Source: JAVJQS01 sp040218815 (lineage in GTDB: Bacteria; Bacteroidota; Bacteroidia; Flavobacteriales_E; Vicingaceae). From it: 64,000 bases of DNA. A model generated the notes under the pieces. It saw nothing but the letters and a program-made list of their open reading frames with translations, was not told the DNA's origin and did no database searches. Positions within the stretch are counted from its first letter, which is position 1; the number at the start of each line of letters is the position of its first letter. Of this stretch, positions 28,780 through 36,417 are shown piece by piece. Both the position numbers and the translations under genes were made by a program. The stretch lies in the NCBI GenBank assembly GCA_040218815.1, contig JAVJQS010000006.1:17751-81750 (forward strand), given 5' to 3'.

Positions 28780-28902
28780 TTAAATGTGATAATTAAAATT
28801 AAAGGCATATTTAAGTATAGCCATTATAATGTAAATCAAAATTGCTATTCCTGTCATCCATGCATACACCAACCTTCTCTTGAGTTTGCTTTTATTATCC
28901 AT
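28780..28902 (-). CDS. 40-residue single-TM membrane peptide
   Basis: A short gene of 40 codons plus stop. The product starts MDNKSKLKRRLVYAW, followed by a hydrophobic helix (TGIAILIYIIMAILKY, about residues 17-32) and a short tail. The positively charged N-terminus predicts a cytoplasmic start and outward C-terminus. It has an ATG start and lies 11 bp upstream of the 215-residue membrane protein gene on the same strand, which supports a real bicistronic unit. The strongly basic start followed by one clean membrane helix is unlikely by chance in a 123-bp frame. Function unknown. Confidence 0.6.
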   Translation of the reverse strand: MDNKSKLKRRLVYAWMTGIAILIYIIMAILKYAFNFNYHI

Positions 28903-28931
28903 TGAGCTAAAATTCAATCCATTACCTCAGC

Positions 28932-28964
28932 TACCGCACGATTAGCGAAGTGTATCGTGTGGTA
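28932..28964. repeat. REP-like palindrome, left copy
   Basis: Arms of 11 bp (28932-28942 and 28954-28964; one G-U pair) enclose an 11-nt spacer. It lies 30 bp before a decayed REP-associated transposase reading frame and has higher GC than its surroundings, as expected of REP-type hairpins mobilised by these enzymes. Confidence 0.55.
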
Positions 28965-28994
28965 ATTTGAAAATGAAAGTTAAGTATATAAGTC

Positions 28995-29171
28995 GTGAAT
29001 AAGGATTACAAATTTCATGAGCCGGAAGGATTCTATTTTGTCAGCTTTGCTATTGTCAATTGGTTAGCTATTTTTACTAGAAAAGAGTTTTAAGACATTC
29101 TTCTAGATAACTTGAGTTATTTTCAAAAAGAAAAAGGCTTATTAGATAATTTAGTGATTGTTGAATTATAA
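28995..29171 (+). pseudogene. Remnant of a REP-associated tyrosine transposase (RAYT, Y1/IS200-like)
   Basis: Translated from GTG 28995 the frame reads YKFHEPEGFYFVSFAIVNW and then LAIFTRKEF. This matches the N-terminus of Bacteroidota RAYT transposases, whose form is YKFxxxEGxYFVSFAxVxWxxxFTRxEY. A TAA at 29091-29093 interrupts it where the family has Lys. The frame then continues DILLDNLSYFQKEKGLLDN to a final stop at 29171. The middle of the protein, including the HUH motif and catalytic Tyr, is absent, so the gene is internally deleted and dead. The true N-terminus also seems lost, as a stop codon lies at 28989. REP-like palindromes stand on both sides. The family match is from memory, not a search. 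Confidence 0.75.
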
Positions 29172-29192
29172 CCACGCGATGCAATCGCGCGG
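29172..29192. repeat. REP-like palindrome, right copy
   Basis: Nine-base arms (29172-29180 and 29184-29192, one mismatch) around a GCA loop start directly after the stop codon of the transposase remnant. A GC-rich GGAGCGGCG follows. Position and composition fit a REP-type element of the neighbouring transposase family. Confidence 0.5.
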
Positions 29193-29218
29193 GAGCGGCG
29201 ACATAGTGTTGTAAACCT

Positions 29219-30169
29219 TTATTTTTTTATCAGAATTGTGTAACTCGTTCTTACATAATTACCTTTTTGCTTTCCTGCTTTCCAATTAGGCATAGATAAA
29301 ACAATTGTTTTTACTTCCTTTTCAACCTTAGTCTCATTCATCTTAAATGATTTGAAGTCTTCAACATCTCCAGACTTAGAAATTATAATAGTGCCTGAAA
29401 GATTTCCCTTCATCTTAATTCCTTTTTTATCAATTTGCTCTATGATATAATTATTAATCAATTCTCTATTTTCCTTATCTGATTTTGAGCCTAAGAATAA
29501 TGCTGGTTCTTCAACTGTTGAATTTAGAAACAATGGTGAATCATCATTTTGCTCAAAGGTTATCGAAGAATAATTAAATCCTTGCTCTTTGATTATTTCA
29601 CTCATTAGAGTCTTCCCAATGTCAGGATTAGCTTTATTACCCCAATTTGTATTTAATTGGATAATTTGAATAAGTAGCTCTTTTGTAGTGTTAAGCTGTT
29701 TATTAATTAACGAAGAGTCCCACGATCCAATTGTCAATCGGTCTTGATACATTCCAAATCTATATTCTCCATTGTCATATGTCAAGCTTTTAATCTTTTT
29801 GTTATTATTAGCAGTAAAAATCTGTAAACTAATATTATTGTCCTGCCGTATACTTTTTACATAAACCCCTTTATTATGCAAAGTCCTTATATCAAATTCA
29901 GCAATATGCTCATTAGAAAGTTTCTCCTCTGAATTTGGACGATATCTTTTATCAATCAAGGTTAATGTTCTACTTTTTTTGTCCCAATCAATTGAATATT
30001 GACTCTGGTATTTAAAATCACCTTGTCCAGACTCATTTGTTCGAGGTAGTTGATTTATTTCATTAACTAACTTTTTTATTAAAAATTCTGTAGAATCAAT
30101 CTTATCATGAGCTTTTAGAAATCCTTGATTATAAATTGATAAAAGAAGCAGAAGTGTTAATTGTCTCAT
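29219..30169 (-). CDS. Secreted protein with TonB-C-like terminal domain, unknown function
   Basis: A 316-residue protein with a signal peptide (about residues 1-20, ending FLKAHD). The middle is hydrophilic and strand-rich. The last 80 residues resemble the TonB C-terminal domain, with GTIIISKSGDVEDFKSFK and the hallmark MPNWKAGKQKGNYVRTSYTI at the end. Such stand-alone domains are common in Bacteroidota periplasmic proteins. There is no N-terminal anchor helix and no Pro-rich spacer, so it is not a classical energy transducer. It follows the transposase remnant region and is probably monocistronic. Confidence 0.7.
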   Translation of the reverse strand: MRQLTLLLLLSIYNQGFLKAHDKIDSTEFLIKKLVNEINQLPRTNESGQGDFKYQSQYSIDWDKKSRTLTLIDKRYRPNSEEKLSNEHIAEFDIRTLHNKGVYVKSIRQDNNISLQIFTANNNKKIKSLTYDNGEYRFGMYQDRLTIGSWDSSLINKQLNTTKELLIQIIQLNTNWGNKANPDIGKTLMSEIIKEQGFNYSSITFEQNDDSPLFLNSTVEEPALFLGSKSDKENRELINNYIIEQIDKKGIKMKGNLSGTIIISKSGDVEDFKSFKMNETKVEKEVKTIVLSMPNWKAGKQKGNYVRTSYTILIKK

Positions 30170-30194
30170 AATTTTTTTAATGGTCTACAACAAC

Positions 30195-30224
30195 TGGATA
30201 AAACACACTAGTATGTTTTATCCA
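30195..30224. promoter_or_regulatory. Perfect 11-bp inverted repeat upstream of the TonB-C-like gene
   Basis: Arms 30195-30205 and 30214-30224 are exact reverse complements with an 8-nt spacer. The element lies 26 bp upstream of the start codon at 30169, and also downstream of the SulP gene. It could be an operator, a 5'-leader hairpin or the SulP transcript end; there is no T run to decide. Confidence 0.45.
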
Positions 30225-30379
30225 CATTTTAAATCAAAACTAATTAAATTTTAAGTAGCTAGAAATCTATCGCTTAGCTCTACAACGATATATTATCCGT
30301 ATAATATACGCTTCTTAAAACTCAATTTTCGGCCACACAATTTTCTAAATTTGAAGTTTGAATAGGGATCTTTTTTTAA

Positions 30380-32602
30380 TCACTTCTCCACCAAACTCAA
30401 TTGATCAATCAACTCCTTTCCAAAGCTTGCTAAAGCCTTAATTTCGCTAATTGTAGCAGTGCGCTGGCCTTTTAAAATCAATATGCTCTCCCCATTCGAC
30501 TCCAAATGATAATACGGGTGGCTCTCGAAAAACAGCACCAACTCATCAGTAAAAAACTGCTTTATGCCCTCTTGGTCTTTGCCCTTCAATAAAAATCGTC
30601 GAGAAAAATCTTCATGGCCTTCAATATTAATGTCTTGAAATCCCGCTAAGCCTGCAATGCGGTCAAAAATGCGCTCCTTATCTAGTCTGAAGCGAGGAAT
30701 AGTCTCATTTGGAGTGATTAAAAATAGGGTATGCTTATGTGTTTCCCGTGCAATGAACTCCCCTTCATAAAATTCCACATCCATCATTTTTAACTCCACC
30801 CCTCTATGGGTACCACTGAAAATATTATAAGCATGATCGATCACTTTTGCATTAAACATTGGGAAGTCTTCCAGTTCTGGCACTTCAAAAATAGAATTGG
30901 TTTTAAACTGCCACCCAATCTCTCTTGAGAATTCCTTCAACTTCTGTTGGCGATTCGTTAATATTCCTCCCTTCTTCATAAAAGAGGTGAGGCGCATAAT
31001 TCTTCTTGCTGCAAAAGGATGAGAAGAGGTTGGATCGTGAATATCTAAACCTATTACCTCTAGGGTACTGCCCTTCTTCTTAAAGTCCTCGCTATAATGG
31101 TGAATGTGCTCCATCACAGAGTTATCTACAAAAGTGGTTAAAGAAAAATCGAGAATTAAGTGCTTATTTGGTGGTATTGAATCCAAGTGCTTTTTTAAAG
31201 TCAAATAATTAATGAAGCTAGAATGCCCTTTTACACTTAAATGTAACTTCCCATCCCCCTCCTGATACATTAAGGTATTCGGTCGCATAGGTTTTCTCAG
31301 GAAATCACTGCGTTTCTCCATTAAATACAATTGAATTAAAAAAGTAGCCAATATGCCAATGATAATCCCATTGATTAAACCAAAAATTAAAGTTGAAACC
31401 AAGGTGACTAGAAAGATCACAAACTGATCCTTGCCCAAACGATACATGCGCTTAAACTGTGCCGGAGAGGCTAATTTATAACCGGTATACACCAAAATTC
31501 CTGCAAGGGCAGAAAGGGGAATTACATTTAATAAATGACTAAATAATACCACATAAATGATGACAAAAATGGCCTGTGAAAAATTCGCTTTTTGACTTGT
31601 TGCCCCTTGGTTTACATTTACAGAGCTTCGTGCAATTACTGCCACCACAGGCAATCCACCAATGAGTCCTGAAATAATGGTAGAAATGCCCAGGGCTTTT
31701 AAATCCTTATTTGCATTTGATCGGCGCTTGTATACATCTAATTTATCCACCGCTTTTATGCTCAATAAAGATTCAATACTTGCAATTAGGGTGATGCTCA
31801 CCACTGCTACCCAAAAAGCGCCATCACCCAATTTTGAAAAATCTGGAAATACAATACTATCCTTAATGTTTTCAGGAATTTGAATGAGGTATTGAGCAGT
31901 AATTGGGAAGCTGTCTTTAGAAAAAAACTCGAAATAATAATAAAAGCCAACAGCAATCAACACAATCCACATAGGCGCAGGTATAGCCTGAAAAAATCGA
32001 CCCCGGATTTTAGAATAAAATGCCATGATTCCCAAACTCATCAAACCAATAATGCCTACCCAAGGTATGGTTGGAGATTGTATTAAATTGAATAGCGATT
32101 GAGGTGTTTCAACCAAAAGCATCAAATTGTTAGCGGCTTCTACTCCACTTTCGCCCAGCATTACATGAATTTGTTTGGCAATGATGATTAAACCGATGGC
32201 TGATAACATCCCTTGAATGGTAGCCGAAGGAAAAAAGTCGGAGAGATTTCCCAAGCGCAAAAATCCCAAGGTGGCAATAATTGCGCCTGCCACTACAATG
32301 GCGGCCAAGGTAAACAAGTAACCTGCATAGGCGTCTCCTCCACCTAAAGCAACAACTGCACTAAGCACAACAACAACTAAACCATTACCTGGCCCTGCAA
32401 TAGTAACATATGAACCACCAAAAATAGAAACCAATATTCCACCAATCACTACAGCAATAATTCCTGCCATGGGCGGAACGCCAGATGCGGTAGCCAAACC
32501 AAGGGCCAAGGGAAGTGCAATTAAAGAAACCACAAAGCCAGAAAGAACATCCTTAATGGTGCTTTTCTCGGGTTTATTTCTATCTTTTTTCACTTTACTC
32601 AT
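30380..32602 (-). CDS. SulP family anion transporter with STAS domain
   Basis: A 740-residue SLC26/SulP transporter. About residues 15-420 hold the membrane domain, with the family's start VLSGFVVSLIALPLALGLA and the Gly/Pro-rich IAGPGNGLVVVVLSA helix. A cytoplasmic STAS domain follows (about 455-560; LILDFSLTTFVDNSVMEHI). A further region of about 170 residues at the C-terminus is longer than in typical SulP proteins and has no recognised domain. Substrates of the family include sulfate, bicarbonate, chloride and dicarboxylates; no specificity can be given. A universal stress protein gene ends 2 bp upstream, so the pair is an operon. Confidence 0.9.
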   Translation of the reverse strand: MSKVKKDRNKPEKSTIKDVLSGFVVSLIALPLALGLATASGVPPMAGIIAVVIGGILVSIFGGSYVTIAGPGNGLVVVVLSAVVALGGGDAYAGYLFTLAAIVVAGAIIATLGFLRLGNLSDFFPSATIQGMLSAIGLIIIAKQIHVMLGESGVEAANNLMLLVETPQSLFNLIQSPTIPWVGIIGLMSLGIMAFYSKIRGRFFQAIPAPMWIVLIAVGFYYYFEFFSKDSFPITAQYLIQIPENIKDSIVFPDFSKLGDGAFWVAVVSITLIASIESLLSIKAVDKLDVYKRRSNANKDLKALGISTIISGLIGGLPVVAVIARSSVNVNQGATSQKANFSQAIFVIIYVVLFSHLLNVIPLSALAGILVYTGYKLASPAQFKRMYRLGKDQFVIFLVTLVSTLIFGLINGIIIGILATFLIQLYLMEKRSDFLRKPMRPNTLMYQEGDGKLHLSVKGHSSFINYLTLKKHLDSIPPNKHLILDFSLTTFVDNSVMEHIHHYSEDFKKKGSTLEVIGLDIHDPTSSHPFAARRIMRLTSFMKKGGILTNRQQKLKEFSREIGWQFKTNSIFEVPELEDFPMFNAKVIDHAYNIFSGTHRGVELKMMDVEFYEGEFIARETHKHTLFLITPNETIPRFRLDKERIFDRIAGLAGFQDINIEGHEDFSRRFLLKGKDQEGIKQFFTDELVLFFESHPYYHLESNGESILILKGQRTATISEIKALASFGKELIDQLSLVEK

Positions 32603-32604
32603 GC

Positions 32605-33420
32605 TTAGTCTGGGTGTACAATCATTAAATCACAAGGCATGTCCGAAAGCACATACTCTAAATCATGGGGAAAAAAACGATCTAAGAATCCCAGTTTTTT
32701 ATCGGGACTATTCATGACTAATAAGTCTGCGTTTTTTACCTCAGCAAAATGTCCGATAGAGTAACCTTCCTTACCGAAAATACACTTCATAATAATATTA
32801 GAGCTCACTTTCTCCTGCAATGGACGAATAAAATCAGCCATCCGTTCGTTTTCTGCCTTTCGCATTATTTCGCGTTCTTCAAATGCTTTTTCTAAAGTCT
32901 CGTTGTCATCAATCCTTGTTTTCAGTTTGGAGGATTTTACTTCCTCAACAATAATTACTTCATTCACTTCAAAAGCTTGTGAAAAATCGAGGGTTTTTAG
33001 AATGGTGTTTTCAGTTTTTGGATGATCAATACCATTTACCACTACACTGTTCAATTTGGATGATTTTTTTTGTGGGTCAGTTACCAATAATAAACTGCAA
33101 GGTGGCCTTCGTGAGATTCTTCTTGCTATGGAGCCAATGTAATAGCGCAACATGTCTTCATTTTGGATGGCTCCCATGACCAATAAATCAATGTTTTCTC
33201 GGTAGCAAACTTCTGATAGCACATCTAGTGGTTTTCCCTCTTCCCAAATTATTTCAACTTGATCTTGCTCGATTTCCACTCTAGAAAGCATCAATTTCAT
33301 GCGCTTTTCTAAACTTCCGTTTTTTTCACCAGCATGGATTAATACGAGTTTACTCCCAAGGCGACGACTAATTCTTTTTGCTTCGTGAAGCAAAGCCTCT
33401 GCACGAGGAGAAAAGGCCAA
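32605..33420 (-). CDS. Tandem universal stress protein (UspA-like), start uncertain
   Basis: At least 271 residues, with two Usp domains (about 1-125 and 130-271). LVMGAIQNEDMLRYYIGSIA in the first and LVMNSPDKKLGF in the second correspond to the family's nucleotide-loop region, but the GxxG-9x-G(S/T) ATP motif is not well kept in either. The only canonical start in frame is TTG at 33420. However, the frame stays open to the stop codon at 33490, and the 30 bases before TTG encode SFKKIATA, the first beta strand of a Usp domain. Translation therefore probably starts upstream, perhaps at ATC 33450. It is co-transcribed with the SulP gene. Usp function here is likely stress- or ion-linked regulation of the transporter, which is inference. 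Confidence 0.8.
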   Translation of the reverse strand: MAFSPRAEALLHEAKRISRRLGSKLVLIHAGEKNGSLEKRMKLMLSRVEIEQDQVEIIWEEGKPLDVLSEVCYRENIDLLVMGAIQNEDMLRYYIGSIARRISRRPPCSLLLVTDPQKKSSKLNSVVVNGIDHPKTENTILKTLDFSQAFEVNEVIIVEEVKSSKLKTRIDDNETLEKAFEEREIMRKAENERMADFIRPLQEKVSSNIIMKCIFGKEGYSIGHFAEVKNADLLVMNSPDKKLGFLDRFFPHDLEYVLSDMPCDLMIVHPD

Positions 33421-33489
33421 TGCAGTGGCTATTTTCTTAAAAGAATCGATAGGCGATATAAATTTTAGTGAAAATACAGAATCACTGGT

Positions 33490-34200
33490 CTAATTCCAAT
33501 AAATGGATCCCCAGTTTGCATCTTTATGTTTGCTTAAGAAAAAATAAGCCAACATAAATTTAAATTGATAATTACGATACTCAGTAGGAAATAAAGCAGT
33601 TTCAGTCCCAAAACTGGTGATGTGATTTTGATAGCGCGCCGATAATGTTACTGATCCTATTTTATAGCCTAATCCAAATTCATAACCAACAACAAAATCG
33701 GAAAACTGATCACCAGCGAACTTATATTCTTCTGCGCTTCCAACCTTTACTCCAGAGTAAAAATGATTCGTGAAGGTCGGCCCAATCATAAACTGCAAGT
33801 TTTTCATATTAGCCACAAATTTTGCACTGTAGTCACCTCGATAAAAAACATACTCCAATTCATTCAGCGATCTACTATTGTCTGGATTGGTTGAAATTAA
33901 ATTAATGTTACCACCACAGCGACATAAAGTTGCTTCTAGTAAAAAGGAAGGAATTATCTTAAAAAATGGTGCATTTTGATTTTTTGGCGGACCAGCCATA
34001 AACTGCACCCCAAAACTTCCCCCGTTAAATAATCTTCCCGAGCTCACATAAATCTCATCGCTAAGTTGTCCTTCATCAACGGTTAATCGAGAAACATTAT
34101 AGCCCGCATGAAAGCCCATTTCATAAAGCTGCGCATATGAATGCATTCTGCCTAACGCTAGAAAGAAAAAAAACGCTAATATTAATTTTGCTTTACTCAT
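33490..34200 (-). CDS. Outer-membrane beta-barrel protein (porin-type)
   Basis: A 236-residue protein with a signal peptide (about residues 1-23, ending MHSYAQ). About eight amphipathic strands follow, typical of the Bacteroidota outer-membrane beta-barrel domain. Examples are MGFHAGYNVSRLTV at the start, FVVGYEFGLGYKIGSVTLSARY near residue 165 and YQFKFMLAYFFL near the end. An unusual CRCGG stretch lies near residue 92. It starts inside the end of the upstream SDR-type gene (8-bp overlap, ATGAGTAA on the minus strand), so the two are coupled. Its ligand is unknown. Confidence 0.78.
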   Translation of the reverse strand: MSKAKLILAFFFFLALGRMHSYAQLYEMGFHAGYNVSRLTVDEGQLSDEIYVSSGRLFNGGSFGVQFMAGPPKNQNAPFFKIIPSFLLEATLCRCGGNINLISTNPDNSRSLNELEYVFYRGDYSAKFVANMKNLQFMIGPTFTNHFYSGVKVGSAEEYKFAGDQFSDFVVGYEFGLGYKIGSVTLSARYQNHITSFGTETALFPTEYRNYQFKFMLAYFFLSKHKDANWGSIYWN

Positions 34201-35008
34201 ATTGGCTAAGCATTGGAAAGTCGAAAGGTGACTTATAATTCATTTCAAAATTAATTTTTTTTATGGCATTACAGTTCACAATTTTATCCAACTGAGAATC
34301 AAAAGGATTAAAATTAGGCAATGGCAATTGAAGCTGCTTTGCTGCCCAGGTGTAATATTCTTCTTTTATCGGATGTTCAGGACAGCAAACATTGTAAATT
34401 CCGCTATTAATTGATTTTTGAATCAAGTGCTCAACCAAATCACAAATATCTTCTGCATGAACTAAATTAACTGGAGCTTTTCCTTTTTTTAAATCACTTT
34501 TCCCACTCAAGTATTTTATTGGGTGTCTGCTCTTTCCAACTAAGCCACCAAGCCGAAGTATACTGCTCCTTTCTCTAAAATGATCCCTTAAAAATTGTTC
34601 AATTTTTACTATTTCCATCCCATTGTTGGATTCAGGAAGTGTTTCACTTTCTTCAGTAACTGTCCTTGGCTGACTTCCATATACTGAACTTGATGAGGTA
34701 TAAATTATTTTTGCTGAAGGGCTTATATTGATCAATTTTGCAATTAAGTGCATCATATCCTCCCCATAATTGTCAGCTGCTGAAGGTGGAATTGTAAAAA
34801 TATAGCAGTCAACATTATCTAATTGGACTAATTCACTGTCCTCATAGTGATTGATGTTTAACTCTATAACCTTTTTAAACTCCTGACTTAAACGCTGCTG
34901 TTTTTCTTTTGAAGTGACTGTTCCTAGTAATTCGTGACCAGCAGCTTTAAGCTTTTTAGCCAATTGTAAACCCAACCAACCCATTCCTACAATACAAACT
35001 CTACTCAT
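34193..35008 (-). CDS. NAD(P)-binding Rossmann protein, SDR/epimerase type
   Basis: A 271-residue protein with an N-terminal dinucleotide-binding motif VCIVGMGWLGLQLAKKL (residues 4-20, GxGxxG). YTSSSSVYGSQPRTVTEESE follows at about residue 99, the typical SDR strand with a downstream acidic segment. It resembles the YeeZ-type extended SDR-like proteins of uncertain substrate. The VYG at residues 106-108 replaces the classical YxxxK; no Lys follows at i+4, so a true dehydrogenase activity is doubtful. The gene overlaps the barrel gene by 8 bp and is divergent from the methyltransferase gene at 35052. Confidence 0.78.
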   Translation of the reverse strand: MSRVCIVGMGWLGLQLAKKLKAAGHELLGTVTSKEKQQRLSQEFKKVIELNINHYEDSELVQLDNVDCYIFTIPPSAADNYGEDMMHLIAKLINISPSAKIIYTSSSSVYGSQPRTVTEESETLPESNNGMEIVKIEQFLRDHFRERSSILRLGGLVGKSRHPIKYLSGKSDLKKGKAPVNLVHAEDICDLVEHLIQKSINSGIYNVCCPEHPIKEEYYTWAAKQLQLPLPNFNPFDSQLDKIVNCNAIKKINFEMNYKSPFDFPMLSQYE

Positions 35009-35051
35009 TCAATTTATTCGTTTAAATTTATGCGCTCTAAAAATTTAGTTA

Positions 35052-35855
35052 ATGGCATTTGATTTTCATAAAGATAAGCAGACCTACATCAACTACCAGC
35101 GTGAAAACGCAAGTAATTATGTAATCCCTTTTATTGAACGAAAATTACCGCTATTCGAAGGAATGCGCGTTATGGAAATTGGCTGTGCCGAAGGAGGTGT
35201 ATTACAAGCATTTGTGAATAGAGGCTGTATTGGAACAGGAGTTGAGTTATCTGCTGGAAGATATGAACGAGCAAAACAGGTTTTCGAGGAAGAGCTAAAG
35301 TCTGGGCAGGTAAGCTTAGTAAATAAAGATATTTATGCCGTAGACATAGCGGCCGAAATGCCCGAGCGTTTTGATTTAATTGTTTTGAAAGATGTGATTG
35401 AACACATTCACGACCAAGATAAAATTTTAAATAAGCTTCGTGAGTTTTTAAAACCAAATGGTCATATATTCTTTGGCTTTCCTCCATGGCAAATGCCTTT
35501 TGGTGGACATCAACAGATGGCAAAAAGTAAGATTTTAAGTAGGCTTCCCTATTATCATTTATTACCCATGCCACTTTTCAAAGCAATGCTAAAGAGCTTT
35601 GGAGAGTCTGAGAAATCAGTAGATGATTTAGTGGAGATAAAAGAAACGGGCATCAGTATAGAACGTTTTCAAAAATTATTAAAAAAGAACCACTACTCTA
35701 CCCAGTTAAAGGAATTCTATTTGATTAACCCTATTTATAAGTATAAGTTTAACTTGCAGGCAAGAGTGCAAAGCAGGGCACTTGCTGCTATTCCTTATTT
35801 AAGGAACTACTTGACCACCTGCATGTACTACTTGGTAAAGAAGGAAGAGATTTAA
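35052..35855 (+). CDS. Class I SAM-dependent methyltransferase
   Basis: A 267-residue protein with a methyltransferase-type Rossmann domain. The SAM loop is VMEIGCAEGGVLQAF (about residues 41-55), followed by an acidic residue at the end of strand 2 (GTGVELSAGRY). Motif IV/post-I is FDLIVLKDVIEHIHD (about 104-118), typical of small-molecule or lipid/ubiquinone-type methyltransferases. The C-terminal 100 residues are basic with hydrophobic stretches and may lie at the membrane. It is a single gene, divergent from the SDR-type gene, and its substrate is unknown. Confidence 0.85.
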   Translation: MAFDFHKDKQTYINYQRENASNYVIPFIERKLPLFEGMRVMEIGCAEGGVLQAFVNRGCIGTGVELSAGRYERAKQVFEEELKSGQVSLVNKDIYAVDIAAEMPERFDLIVLKDVIEHIHDQDKILNKLREFLKPNGHIFFGFPPWQMPFGGHQQMAKSKILSRLPYYHLLPMPLFKAMLKSFGESEKSVDDLVEIKETGISIERFQKLLKKNHYSTQLKEFYLINPIYKYKFNLQARVQSRALAAIPYLRNYLTTCMYYLVKKEEI

Positions 35856-36012
35856 TCTCGCTATTTTAGGAAAAGTAACGCTGCTTTTATTCAGCTTTAC
35901 TTTACCCTCTACCTATAAATAGTCGCTAAATTAATTTACAGACTAATCACTACTAAAATAAACCAATCTCAAAATATTGATTATCAATATAGTACAACTT
36001 AAATTTCCTTAA

Positions 36013-36078
36013 ATACATAATTTTCTTATGTATTTAATTTGTATACATTAGAATCTTATGTATATTTGCCCTATGTAT
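36013..36078 (+). promoter_or_regulatory. 15-bp-phased hexamer array over the padR promoter
   Basis: Hexamers ATACAT (36013), ATGTAT (36028), ATACAT (36043), ATGTAT (36058) and ATGTAT (36073) are spaced exactly 15 bp apart, each separated by 9 nt. The first four form two inverted repeats, ATACAT-N9-ATGTAT. Their centres are 30 bp apart, about three helical turns, and the flanking bases of the first extend it to 10-bp perfect arms (36011-36020 and 36026-36035). The hexamers overlap the -7 box and the start codon. An operator for PadR autorepression is the natural reading. Confidence 0.75.
36038..36068 (+). promoter_or_regulatory. padR promoter, TTTG-N19-TATATTTG
   Basis: The -33 box TTTG (36038-36041) and the -7 box TATATTTG (36061-36068) are exact Bacteroidota consensus matches with the canonical 19-bp spacing. 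The predicted transcription start falls at about 36072-36076, at or next to the ATG at 36073, which suggests a leaderless mRNA. Confidence 0.7.
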
Positions 36079-36417
36079 TCATCAGAACTAATAAAAGGAA
36101 CCCTAAAAACCATTGTTTTAAACTTATTGCGCGATAAGGGCAAAATGTATGGTTATGAAATTACACAACGGGTTAAAGATTTAACAAACAATAAAATTCA
36201 AATAACCGAAGGTGCTTTGTATCCAACCCTTCATGCTTTAACAAAGAGTGGAGAATTGGAAACAGAAAAGCAGTACATCGGGAAGCGGGTGAGGAAGTAC
36301 TACTCGCTCACCTCCCAAGGCCAAGAAACTGCGAGCCAAAAGGTAAATGAACTAGCAGACTTTATGAATACTATGAAGTTTCTGTTAAATCTAGAACCCA
36401 AACTAGGAAATGCATAG
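36073..36417 (+). CDS. PadR family transcriptional regulator
   Basis: A 114-residue winged-helix protein of the PadR family (short type, no C-terminal dimer extension beyond one helix). The N-terminus is MYSSELIKGTLKTIVLNLL; the recognition region QITEGALYPTLHALTKSG (about residues 45-62) and the wing RKYYSLTSQG (about 80-89) are typical. Start: ATG 36073 is preferred over ATG 36058. It gives the usual family N-terminus and lies just downstream of the promoter, whereas 36058 lies inside the -7 region. The hexamer array upstream suggests autoregulation. It overlaps the next gene by 8 bp (ATGCATAG), so both proteins form one module. Confidence 0.92.
   Translation: MYSSELIKGTLKTIVLNLLRDKGKMYGYEITQRVKDLTNNKIQITEGALYPTLHALTKSGELETEKQYIGKRVRKYYSLTSQGQETASQKVNELADFMNTMKFLLNLEPKLGNA

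Noticed and set aside
36058..36072. ATG at 36058 as the padR start
   Set aside because: It lies within the -7 promoter region and adds MYICP, which is not typical; ATG 36073 gives the usual PadR N-terminus.
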